This document shows, in pieces, positions 25,914 to 32,752 of a stretch of DNA of 32,752 bases. Where the stretch lies: NCBI GenBank assembly GCA_012728815.1, contig JAAYEI010000052.1:1-32752 (forward strand), in the 5' to 3' direction. The translations under genes were made by a program, and so were the position numbers. Below the pieces are notes generated by a model. That model was not told the DNA's origin. It ran no database searches and worked only from the letters and a program-made list of their open reading frames with translations. How positions within the stretch are numbered: the stretch's first letter is position 1; the number at the start of each line of letters is the position of its first letter. This stretch comes from Clostridiales bacterium (GTDB taxonomy: Bacteria; Bacillota; Clostridia; Christensenellales; Aristaeellaceae).

Positions 25914-25948
25914 GCTGCCAGGGCGGGGATCTGCCCTGCCCTGGCAGC
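25914..25948 (+). other. intercistronic hairpin between binding-protein and permease genes, set 3
   Basis: GCTGCCAGGGCGGGG at 25914-25928 pairs with 25934-25948 over 15 positions (one G-T) around a 5-base loop. No T tract follows. Position and type match the hairpins after the other binding-protein genes. Confidence 0.6.
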
Positions 25949-25977
25949 CGCCTGATGATACCGGAGAAAGCACAAGC

Positions 25978-26883
25978 ATGCAAAAAGACGTCATCCAGCC
26001 TAAATCCTGGGTCCTGGGAGCCTGCATCCTGCCAGGCATTGCCTGGTATGTCTATGTGGTCATCCTGCCCATGATTACTGCTATGCGCAACAGCCTCTAC
26101 AACTGGTCGGGCGGCCCCAAGATGACCTACATCGGCTTCAAGAACTACCAATTCCTGATGAGGGACTCCATCTTCTGGCAGGCCTTCCGCAACAACCTGA
26201 CCATCACCCTGCTGTCCCTGATCGGGCAGATCGGCTTTGCCTTCATTCTCTCCTCCCTGCTGGCGATGCGCTTTGTCCGCCTCAAGCGCCTGCACAGGAC
26301 CGTGGCCTACTTCCCCTCCACCGTTTCCGCGGTGGTTGTCGGCTATGTGTGGAGCGTCATCTTCAACTATGACTCCGGCCTTCTCAACAGCCTGCTGCGC
26401 GCTGTGGGGCTGGAATCCTGGGCAAGCCCCTGGCTGGACATCCCCTCCTCCATCATGTATGTGGTGTCCATCCCCATCATCTGGCAGTACATCGGCTATT
26501 ACATGATCATCATCCTGGCGGGCATCTCCTCCATTGACCAGGAGGTGTACGACATGGCGGAGATTGATGGCGCCAACGGCGTCCAGCGGGCCTTGAAGAT
26601 AACCCTGCCGCTGATCAAGGGCACGCTGGGTGTCTGCGTCATGCTGTGCATCTCCGGCAACATGAGGATTTTCGATCACATTTATTCCCTGACAGGGGGC
26701 GGGCCCGGCAACAGCTCCATCGTCATGGCGATGCACGCCTACAAGACCACCTTCATCAAAAGCCAGTTTGGCTACGCCAGCGCGATGTCCTTTGGCATCA
26801 TGGTACTGAGCCTCTCCCTGATCATGTTTAGCCGCGTCCTGATTCAACAGCCCTGGCGAAAGGAGGCGGCGATCGATGCGTAG
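25978..26883 (+). CDS. sugar ABC transporter permease, MalF/UgpA type, set 3
   Basis: This is a 301-residue membrane subunit with six helices; the first is at about 11-33 (WVLGACILPGIAWYVYVVIL). The EAA loop at about 189-214 reads YDMAEIDGANGVQRALKITLP; it keeps the DGA..G core but has MAE in place of the usual AAK. LTGGGPGNSS is the conserved late motif. The frame extends back to 25912, but the normal N-terminus and GGAGAAAG upstream favour the ATG at 25978. It overlaps the next permease gene by eight bases. Confidence 0.88.
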   Translation: MQKDVIQPKSWVLGACILPGIAWYVYVVILPMITAMRNSLYNWSGGPKMTYIGFKNYQFLMRDSIFWQAFRNNLTITLLSLIGQIGFAFILSSLLAMRFVRLKRLHRTVAYFPSTVSAVVVGYVWSVIFNYDSGLLNSLLRAVGLESWASPWLDIPSSIMYVVSIPIIWQYIGYYMIIILAGISSIDQEVYDMAEIDGANGVQRALKITLPLIKGTLGVCVMLCISGNMRIFDHIYSLTGGGPGNSSIVMAMHAYKTTFIKSQFGYASAMSFGIMVLSLSLIMFSRVLIQQPWRKEAAIDA

Positions 26884-27697
26884 GTTGGGCAGGCTGCTGG
26901 TCAATCTGCTGCTGATTGGCTTTTCCATCTCCTGCGTGTTTCCGATTTTCTGGGTGCTGTACTCCTCGTTCAAGTCCCAGGCGGAGTTCACCATCAGCTC
27001 CATGGCGCTGCCCAAGGTCTGGACCATGGCCAACTATGTGTCCGTGGTGACGCAAAGCCAGATGGGCACCTACATGCTCAACAGCTTCCGGACCACGCTG
27101 ATGAGCGTCAGCCTCATCGTCACCATCTCCTTTGTCATGGGGTACTGCTTCTCGCGTTTCCGCTTCAGGGGGCGCAACCTCTTGTATACGGTCATCCTGA
27201 TGGGCATGCTGCTGCCGGTTCACGCCCTGCTGGTCCCCCTGTACATCCAGATCCGGGACGCCGGCCTGCTGGACAAGTGGTATACCCTGGTTGTCCCTTA
27301 CGTGGGCTTTGGCCTGCCCATGGGCGTCATCCTGACGGAGGGATTTGTTTCCTCCATCCCCCGCACGTTTGAGGAGGCGGCCGCCATTGACGGCAGCGGG
27401 TTTTTAAGGACCACCTTCACCATCATCCTGCCGCTGACCATGCCCATCCTGGCCACGCTCATCATCATCATGTTCTTTGGGAACTGGAATGAGTTTTCTT
27501 TCTCGCTGGTGCTGATTAACCGGGATGAGCTCAGAACCGTGCCGGTCGGCCTGACCATGTTCAGGTCCATGTACCGGGTGGACTACCCCCGGCTGATGGC
27601 CGGGATGATGGTGGCCCTGATGCCGGTGATTGTGTTGTATTTCCTGTTCAGTGACCGGATCATCCAGGGCATGATGGCCGGCGCAATCAAAGGATAA
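26876..27697 (+). CDS. sugar ABC transporter permease, MalG type, set 3
   Basis: This is a 273-residue partner permease with the first helix at about 8-30 (LVNLLLIGFSISCVFPIFWV), followed by LYSSFKS. The EAA loop at about 165-190 is TFEEAAAIDGSGFLRTTFTI, then LPLTMP. It ends IIQGMMAGAIKG, as MalG proteins do. AAAGGAGG lies about ten bases before the ATG and inside the preceding gene, so translation is coupled. No ATPase gene follows; the next gene is a TIM-barrel isomerase. Confidence 0.88.
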   Translation: MRRLGRLLVNLLLIGFSISCVFPIFWVLYSSFKSQAEFTISSMALPKVWTMANYVSVVTQSQMGTYMLNSFRTTLMSVSLIVTISFVMGYCFSRFRFRGRNLLYTVILMGMLLPVHALLVPLYIQIRDAGLLDKWYTLVVPYVGFGLPMGVILTEGFVSSIPRTFEEAAAIDGSGFLRTTFTIILPLTMPILATLIIIMFFGNWNEFSFSLVLINRDELRTVPVGLTMFRSMYRVDYPRLMAGMMVALMPVIVLYFLFSDRIIQGMMAGAIKG

Positions 27698-27727
27698 ATC
27701 ATTGAAAACAATTTTTTGGAGGTAGAT

Positions 27728-28567
27728 ATGTTTTACAAGGCTGTGGCCCCGGGCAACATCGGGCATGGTGTCAAGTTCCTTGACGCGGCGGAGCTGGTCG
27801 CGCGACATGGCTATGAGGGCTTCTTTTTTGACGCGGGCAAGGACCTGAGCGGCAGCGTCAGCCAGACGAAGGAGCTGCTGGCCCAGTACAAGCTGAAGCC
27901 GGCGGGCTTCGGGCTGCCGGTGGAGTACCGCAAGGGAGAGAAGGAATACGAGGAGGGCATGGCCAAGCTGCCTGCCTATGCCAAGTTCGCCCAGGAAATC
28001 GGCATCAAGGGCTGCGTGACCTGGATCTTCCCCTTCCACGACCGCCTGACCTACTCTGAAAACTTTGAGCTGCACCGCAGGCGCCTGGCGCCGGCTGCCC
28101 AGCTGCTCAAGGACCACGGCATCAACTTTGGCATGGAGTTCCTGGGGCCCAAGAAGCTGCGCCGGAACGTCAAGTTTGAGTTTGTCCATGACCTGGACGG
28201 CATGCTGGAGCTGTGTGACGCGCTGGGCACCGGCAACTGCGGCATCCTGATGGACGCCTGGCACTGGCACATGGCAGGGCAGACATTCGAGGATTTTGAC
28301 AAGCTGGCCCAGCCCGGGAAAATCGTATGCGTACATGTCATGGATGCCCCGCCCAACATCCCGGATGAGGAGCAGGAGGACCTGGTGCGCCGCCTGCCGG
28401 GCGCGACGGGCGTCATCAACATCGCGGAGTTTTTCGCCGGCCTGCGCAAGGCCAACTATGACGGCCCGGTGATGGTGGAGCCCTTTGAGCGCTTCCTGTC
28501 GCAGGTCCCCTTTGAGGAGTCCCTGAAGATCGTGATGAAGGCGCTCAACAAGGTTTGGCCTGACTGA
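27728..28567 (+). CDS. sugar phosphate isomerase/epimerase-family TIM barrel, copy 2
   Basis: This is a 279-residue xylose isomerase-like TIM-barrel protein. Metal ligands are likely E137 (FGMEFLGPK), D176 and H179 (GILMDAWHWH), H203 (VCVHVMDAP) and E251 (VMVEPFER). A TTG at 27716 is in frame, but it lies in the ribosome site itself (TTGGAGGT), so the ATG at 27728 is the start. DAWHWH and MEFLGPK give it a look close to hydroxypyruvate-isomerase or inosose-dehydratase-like proteins, but the reaction cannot be assigned. It is followed by a zinc dehydrogenase and a Gfo/Idh/MocA oxidoreductase, a set that often acts on keto-sugars. Confidence 0.8.
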   Translation: MFYKAVAPGNIGHGVKFLDAAELVARHGYEGFFFDAGKDLSGSVSQTKELLAQYKLKPAGFGLPVEYRKGEKEYEEGMAKLPAYAKFAQEIGIKGCVTWIFPFHDRLTYSENFELHRRRLAPAAQLLKDHGINFGMEFLGPKKLRRNVKFEFVHDLDGMLELCDALGTGNCGILMDAWHWHMAGQTFEDFDKLAQPGKIVCVHVMDAPPNIPDEEQEDLVRRLPGATGVINIAEFFAGLRKANYDGPVMVEPFERFLSQVPFEESLKIVMKALNKVWPD

Positions 28568-28595
28568 GCCCTGACGGCGCTTGAGGTAAAATAGC

Positions 28596-29585
28596 ATGAA
28601 GAGTTTGGTCATCCATAACAAACTGGTGGAAATTGAGACCGTGCCGGACCCGGTGCCCCATGGTGCCTGGGTGGTGGTCAAGGTGGAGTCCACCCCCATC
28701 TGCGGCAGCGACAAAAACGCCTATCTTTCGCCGACCCCCATCCGCAACGCGGGGCATGAGGGAACCGGCGTGGTGGTGGGCACGGCGGGCTCCAGCCTGC
28801 TCAAGGAGGGTGACCGCGTCATCCTCAACCCGCTGTCCGGCTGCGGGGAGTGTCGCTACTGCCGCACCGGCAACTACATCTACTGCCCGCAAAAGCCTGC
28901 GTGGACCTCCCATTTCGCGGAATATGCCCTGGTTCAGGATTTTGTATGCACCCCGCTGCCCGAGGACATCGATTTTGACTTGGGCTCCCTGGCCTGCTGC
29001 GCCCTGGGGCCTGGCATGGGCTCGGTGCGCCGGATGAACGTGCGCGCCTTTGACAAAGTGCTGATCACGGGCATGGGGCCGGTAGGTCTGGGCGCGCTGG
29101 CGCTGTCCAAGTTCCTGGGCGCCTACGTCATTTCGGTGGAATCAGAACCTTACCGGGTGCAGCTTGCCAGGGAGATGGGTGCTGACGTGGTGCTGGACCC
29201 GCGCGACCCGGACATCCTGCAGCAGGTCCAGGCGGTGGATGCCCGCACGCCCCTGCTCAAGGCCATTGAGTGCTCCGGCAACAGCAAGGCGGAGAGGCTG
29301 TGCATTGACGCCCTGGAACCCCTGGGCATGCTGTCCTGCTGCGGCGAAAACCATACGGAGATCCCCATCCGCGTCAGTGAGGACTTCATCCGCAAGGGGC
29401 TGACCATGATGGGCAACTGGCACTGCTCCACCCATGATGCGCAGAGCATGTACGCCATCCTCCGCCGCTCCCCGGTGGTCGGCAAGATCATCACCCACCG
29501 CTATGGCTTCTCCAGGGTACAGGAAGCCTTTGACCAGTTCATGACCGGGAACACGGGCAAGGTCATCATCAATCCCTGGCAGTGA
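28596..29585 (+). CDS. zinc-dependent medium-chain dehydrogenase, second copy
   Basis: This is a 329-residue NAD(P)-linked alcohol dehydrogenase. Catalytic zinc ligands are C36 (TPICGSDK), H54 and E55 (AGHEGTG). The structural zinc cysteines are C83, C86, C89 and C97 (GCGECRYCRTGNYIYC). The cofactor motif is ITGMGPVGLG (about 156-165). GAGGT precedes the ATG by about ten bases. It shares the family and the arrangement (next to a TIM-barrel isomerase) with the dehydrogenase at 17142, but the two are clearly diverged. Their substrates may be successive intermediates or different sugars. The polyol or keto-acid substrate is unknown. Confidence 0.87.
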   Translation: MKSLVIHNKLVEIETVPDPVPHGAWVVVKVESTPICGSDKNAYLSPTPIRNAGHEGTGVVVGTAGSSLLKEGDRVILNPLSGCGECRYCRTGNYIYCPQKPAWTSHFAEYALVQDFVCTPLPEDIDFDLGSLACCALGPGMGSVRRMNVRAFDKVLITGMGPVGLGALALSKFLGAYVISVESEPYRVQLAREMGADVVLDPRDPDILQQVQAVDARTPLLKAIECSGNSKAERLCIDALEPLGMLSCCGENHTEIPIRVSEDFIRKGLTMMGNWHCSTHDAQSMYAILRRSPVVGKIITHRYGFSRVQEAFDQFMTGNTGKVIINPWQ

Positions 29586-29593
29586 ATCCCTTC

Positions 29594-29663
29594 CTGCCCC
29601 GCCGGGCAGCAAAAGGTGCAGTTTGACGACGCCCCGGGCGGCGCCTTCCCGCCCCGCCCGGGG
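29594..29663 (+). other. two hairpins in the gap before the last catabolic gene
   Basis: CTGCCC at 29594-29599 pairs with GGGCAG at 29604-29609. CCCCGGGCG at 29632-29640 pairs with CGCCCGGGG at 29655-29663. Neither has a T tract. They may slow read-through or protect mRNA ends between the dehydrogenase and the oxidoreductase. Confidence 0.4.
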
Positions 29664-29697
29664 GCAAAACACAAAAATATTCTATCTTGGAGGAAAT

Positions 29698-30807
29698 ATG
29701 AAGCCCATCAAAGTAGCCTTTGTCGGCGTGGGAACCATCAGCAAAACCTACCTGGACAACATCACCAAGGTGTTCAAGGAGGTGGAGATCGCGGGCGTCT
29801 GCGACCTGATTCAGCAGCGCGCGCAGGATGCCAAGGAGAAATACAACCTGCCCCGGGTGTACGCCGACATGTATGAGGCCTTCAAAGACCCGGAGGTGGA
29901 CATCATCCTCAACCTGACCCGTCCCTACCAGCACTATGAGGTGTCCCGCCTGGCGCTGGAGCACGGCAAGCATGTCTTCACGGAGAAGCCGCTGGGGATC
30001 ACCATGGAGGAGGGCGACGCCCTGGTCAAGCTGGCCAAGGAGCGCGGTCTGCAGATTGGCGGCGCGCCGGACACCTTCCTGGGCGCCGGCCTGCAATCCT
30101 GCCGCAAGTATATCGATGCGGGCCTGATTGGCCAGGTGGTGGGCGCGGCCGCCTTCATGATCTGCCGCGGGCATGAGACCTGGCACCCGGACCCGGATTT
30201 CTATTACCAGAAGGGCGGCGGGCCGATGCTGGACATGGGGCCCTACTATATGTCCGCCCTCACCAGCCTGCTGGGCCGGGTGGACAGGCTGGTCGCGCAC
30301 AGCAAGCGCACCTTTGACAAGCGCATGATTACCAGCCAGCCCTTCGCCGGCACCGTGATGGATGTCAATGTGGACACCTACACCACGGGCATCATGCAGT
30401 TTGATTTAGGCGCCATCGGCACCCTGTTCACCACCTTTGACGCATACTACCACACCCAGGCCAGGCTGGAGGTCTACGGCACCGAGGGCACGCTGATCCT
30501 GCCCGACCCCAACTTCTTCGGCGGCCCCATCCAGGTTTGGCGGCCCGAGACCAGGAAGTACGACGAGCTGCCGCTGCTGTTTGACTATGTGGGCGACATG
30601 CGGGCCCTGGGCCTGGCGGACATGGCCAAGTCCATGCAGACCGGCCGGGCGGCGCGCTGCGGCATGCAGCAGGTCTACCATGTCATCGATATCCTGACCG
30701 GCTTTGAGCGCAGCGCAGCCTCCGGTGGCTGGGTGGACATGAAGACGCCCTACGAGCGTCCCGCGCCTATGAAAAAGGCCGAGCTGCTGGGCATCCTGGA
30801 TCCGTAA
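29698..30807 (+). CDS. Gfo/Idh/MocA family oxidoreductase
   Basis: This is a 369-residue NAD(P)-dependent sugar oxidoreductase. The Rossmann motif is VAFVGVGTISKTY (6-18). The family motif EKPLG carries K97. GGGPMLDMGPYY (173-184) provides D179 and the nearby tyrosines of the second active-site helix. A C-terminal alpha/beta domain completes the fold. The frame opens at 29623, but TTGGAGGAAAT directly before the ATG at 29698 and the family N-terminus set the start. Members oxidise or reduce one hydroxyl of a sugar, an inositol or a whole glycoside (often at C3). It is the last gene of the operon, and a strong terminator follows about 160 bases later. Confidence 0.87.
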   Translation: MKPIKVAFVGVGTISKTYLDNITKVFKEVEIAGVCDLIQQRAQDAKEKYNLPRVYADMYEAFKDPEVDIILNLTRPYQHYEVSRLALEHGKHVFTEKPLGITMEEGDALVKLAKERGLQIGGAPDTFLGAGLQSCRKYIDAGLIGQVVGAAAFMICRGHETWHPDPDFYYQKGGGPMLDMGPYYMSALTSLLGRVDRLVAHSKRTFDKRMITSQPFAGTVMDVNVDTYTTGIMQFDLGAIGTLFTTFDAYYHTQARLEVYGTEGTLILPDPNFFGGPIQVWRPETRKYDELPLLFDYVGDMRALGLADMAKSMQTGRAARCGMQQVYHVIDILTGFERSAASGGWVDMKTPYERPAPMKKAELLGILDP

Positions 30808-30970
30808 CAGGCGAAACCCGCAGGAGCATGCGGAACTGTTGAAGCAAACAAACCAATACGCTCCGCGGCCATGAAGACCACAGCATCCATGGCTTGCTAA
30901 AGTGGGTGGCATGCACATCGCAAATGGCTATCCCATCCGCGTGACCAGACTGAATGGCCGTACCCAGATA

Positions 30971-31005
30971 CGAAAAGGCCCTCTCGGGTTGAGAGGGCCT
31001 TTTCG
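30971..31005. terminator. strong bidirectional intrinsic terminator
   Basis: A perfect 15-bp stem (CGAAAAGGCCCTCTC at 30971-30985 with 30991-31005) encloses the 5-base loop GGGTT. The A and T runs flank the GC core on both sides (AAAA...TTTT), so it can stop transcription from either direction. It closes the rightward catabolic operon. Confidence 0.85.
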
Positions 31006-31187
31006 TCTGTTTCCAGCACTGCTTCATGTTGTGGTTATGTGATGGCAACAGCTGATATTCGCTTGTGTTCACAATCCTGATTCCGCGAACATGGTCAACC
31101 GGTCGTGCCTGAAGGAGGCGCCACCTAAATTGCCCGCCAAGCGGGCAGCGTCACATGGGGAGCGGAGAACAAAGGTGCGAACTTGAA
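31006..31187. other. non-coding stretch with one small hairpin
   Basis: I see no gene between the terminator and the promoter at 31188. TGCCCGC at 31131-31137 pairs with GCGGGCA at 31141-31147 around CAA. From about 31178 the base composition turns AT-rich. Confidence 0.4.
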
Positions 31188-31190
31188 TTG
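31178..31190 (+). repeat. 13-bp direct repeat, left copy, at island border
   Basis: CGAACTTGAATTG occurs here and again at 32680-32692. The two copies stand at the visible edges of the AT-richer island. The left copy overlaps the -35 box of the island promoter. Confidence 0.5.
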
Positions 31191-31217
31191 ACAGTTGCCA
31201 AAGGGTTACGCTAGTAT
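31188..31217 (+). promoter_or_regulatory. sigma-70-type promoter of the AT-rich island
   Basis: A consensus TTGACA at 31188-31193 is followed after 18 bases by TAGTAT at 31212-31217. It points at the small ORF at 31250 and the secreted-protein gene at 31433. Confidence 0.6.
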
Positions 31218-31249
31218 ATGGAAAGAAAAAGTAAGTTCAGGGGCACTAT

Positions 31250-31390
31250 ATGTTTAGTACGTGTAGAAAGCGCATTTTCATTGATCTAATTGAAGATAAA
31301 CGACAAAACTATGCCAGCAATCTTAGTGGCCAACTAGGGTTGGTAGCTGCTAAAAGGGGAGTTGAATGCCTTTTGATAAGAATCACTTGA
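31250..31390 (+). CDS. possible small ORF, 46 residues, unknown
   Basis: An ATG at 31250 opens a 46-codon frame (MFSTCRKRIFIDLIEDKRQN and so on) ending in TGA at 31388-31390. It lies about 30 bases after a good promoter and has AGGGG at 31239-31243, a usable ribosome site. The peptide is basic with no signal or membrane segment and no family I know. It may be a real small protein or part of the leader of the next gene, which starts 42 bases further on. Confidence 0.3.
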   Translation: MFSTCRKRIFIDLIEDKRQNYASNLSGQLGLVAAKRGVECLLIRIT

Positions 31391-31432
31391 GCAACAGAGT
31401 GATTTAATAAATTGTAGTAGGAGATGATGGTA

Positions 31433-32474
31433 ATGAGGAAACACTTGGTTTTTTTTGCTTGCGTTCGTTCTTTTAATGGGGAATCTGCTTATCACTTCGG
31501 TTGCGTCAGAAAATGCAGACGCCTTGGGAACAACAGATGAGAAAATCATTGCAATGGCGCTTGAGATCGAATTGAATAGTTCAGAAGCTATTTGTAAACA
31601 AAAAATTGAGTCCATCAAGTCTGTTTTCCCAGAATATCAGGGCAGCTTCCGAGATAGTAGTTTTTTATATGGAGGTTACTTGCCTGAGAGCTCACAGCAG
31701 TTCCTTCTTTATGGTGTATTTGATAATCAGAACAGACTGAAAAGATACCAGATTTCTTGGGCAGGAATTCCAAATGAGCAATATGAGCAAAGAATACGTC
31801 AAATGGTAGAAGCCTTAACCCTTTCGTCTGGGGAAGCTTTCCGAGAACTTGAGGATGTCACGTTTAGAGAAACTTTTAGCAGCAAATACGAGAAGGTGAT
31901 GCGTATCTATTCTTGGCAGACAACGCAAAATGGAAACAATGCTTTCGCTCACCTTTCCCTTCAGGAAACTAATAGTGAAGATAGTAAGACAGTGTCAGTG
32001 ATTTTTACACAAGAAGATATCATTCCTCCAAACAACGAGACGCCAGATACAGAAGACTCAGTGATTAAATCGGGTAAATCCACCGTATTCCATAAAATGG
32101 AGAGCGGGCTATCACTTGTTTTTTATTTCCGTGATGATGAAATCACAACGGTTACAGCAGTTGCTCTCTATCTTGATGCGAGCAAGTTGTTCAACGATTT
32201 TAACAAATCACCTTTCGCATCAACAAATATTGAAGCATATTATCTCGCCGAGCATACCATGGGAGTTTCCTTTTTCTTATTTGATCAAGTCGCAGGAATG
32301 ACAGAGATTCGCTATTCATCGGGCATAGAGCGTATTGATGTTCTGAACCACGGACTCTATGGAGATGTCAGAACAAAAATGCTCTCCCTCAAGAATGAAG
32401 GGAAGGTTTCGGACTTTATCAAGGTTGAAGAAGAAAACTTTATAACAAAACTCGTGAGCGTTCTTGAGAAGTGA
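31433..32474 (+). CDS. secreted protein of unknown function, frameshifted in signal peptide
   Basis: The long frame encodes about 330 residues without a family I recognise; the nearest in-frame start is a weak TTG at 31455. AGGAG at 31419-31423 instead serves the ATG at 31433, which lies in another frame and begins MRKHLVF. The two frames meet at a run of eight T (31449-31456). With seven T the product would read MRKHLVFLLAFVLLMGNLLI, followed by TSVASENADA: a textbook signal peptide on a protein of 346 residues. So the gene is broken by one extra T in this sequence, whether by mutation, phase variation or sequencing error. The body is rich in polar and aromatic residues with no catalytic motif visible. 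Base composition is much more AT-rich than in the sugar locus, suggesting separate origin. Confidence 0.65.
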
Positions 32475-32752
32475 CTTAGGCATTCAAGAAGCAATTCAGC
32501 ATTGCAATCGCCAAAAAGCAAAGGAGAGCGGTCGCTCAAAACTTTGAGCTTTGAGCAGTCAATGGTTGCGAGGAATGCGCTATGCTCCTATCTGCTTGCT
32601 GTTATGGTGAAGGATTGATTTCCTTTTAGATAGTGTCTACACGAGTTACGCAAGGACTCCTGCCCAAATGGCGATACATCGAACTTGAATTGCAGCAATG
32701 AACCCGTCGCTGGTTTTCGCGTACCTGGTTGCAACCCCGCGCCATCGCTTGA
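32475..32752. other. terminal non-coding stretch
   Basis: I see no supported gene after 32474. GCTCAA at 32534-32539 and TTGAGC at 32544-32549 form a small hairpin that might end the upstream transcript, although it lacks a T tract. Composition returns to GC-rich after about 32700. Confidence 0.4.
32680..32692 (+). repeat. 13-bp direct repeat, right copy, at island border
   Basis: CGAACTTGAATTG is an exact copy of 31178-31190, in the same orientation, about 1.5 kb away and near the point where GC content rises again. Confidence 0.5.

Noticed and set aside
25303-27033. 576-residue open frame on the minus strand
   Set aside because: It is antisense to the third importer set, with no family motif and no ribosome site. 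It is a shadow of GC-rich coding sequence.
1-32752. CRISPR array, tRNA, rRNA, transposase or phage genes
   Set aside because: I found no regularly spaced repeats, no tRNA-like cloverleaf, and no integrase or transposase motif in any frame.

Overview
The window is a GC-rich (by eye about 60%) bacterial chromosome segment dominated by a large carbohydrate-uptake and catabolism locus. The protein families point to a Firmicute of the class Clostridia: LplB/YtcP-type permeases, a YesM/YesN-type two-component pair, AGGAGG ribosome sites, and SH3-like secreted proteins. A high-GC Christensenellales-like lineage is my best guess from family resemblance only; no taxonomic marker is present.

Layout. 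(1) 1-2905: a partial ORF at the window edge, then two plus-strand genes for secreted or surface proteins with SH3-like segments. The first has no credible N-terminus. (2) 3031-10890, minus strand: one operon read leftward from a promoter near 10976-11005, in the order lplB-type permease, ytcP-type permease, two tandem paralogous solute-binding proteins, an intracellular GH5 glycosidase and a ribulokinase-like FGGY kinase. (3) 10891-11274: a divergent promoter region. (4) 11275-16741, plus strand: nitrilase-fold amidase, metal-dependent amidohydrolase, AraC-type response regulator and YesM-type sensor kinase. (5) 16742-17141: a long leader with a perfect -10 box, a poor -35 and hairpins. (6) 17142-30807, plus strand: zinc dehydrogenase, TIM-barrel isomerase, GH4 glycosidase, first binding protein and permease pair, D-lyxose isomerase-like cupin, second binding protein and permease pair, second TIM-barrel isomerase, second zinc dehydrogenase and a Gfo/Idh/MocA oxidoreductase. 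A perfect 15-bp stem terminator follows at 30971-31005. (7) 31178-32692: an AT-richer island bounded by a 13-bp direct repeat. It carries its own promoter, a possible 46-residue ORF and a secreted-protein gene whose signal peptide is split by a frameshift in a run of eight T.

How it may work together (inference). The sensor kinase and regulator sense an extracellular ligand and activate the locus. Three ABC importers, all without an ATPase gene here, bring in oligosaccharides or glycosides. GH5 and the NAD/metal-dependent GH4 cleave them in the cytoplasm. The dehydrogenases, TIM-barrel isomerases, lyxose isomerase and kinase would convert the released sugars or uronates to pentulose phosphates. 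GH4 (motif CHGV) together with the Gfo/Idh/MocA and TIM-barrel enzymes suggests chemistry through 3-keto sugar intermediates. The amidase and amidohydrolase beside the regulators have no obvious place in a standard sugar pathway and are the most open part of the locus.
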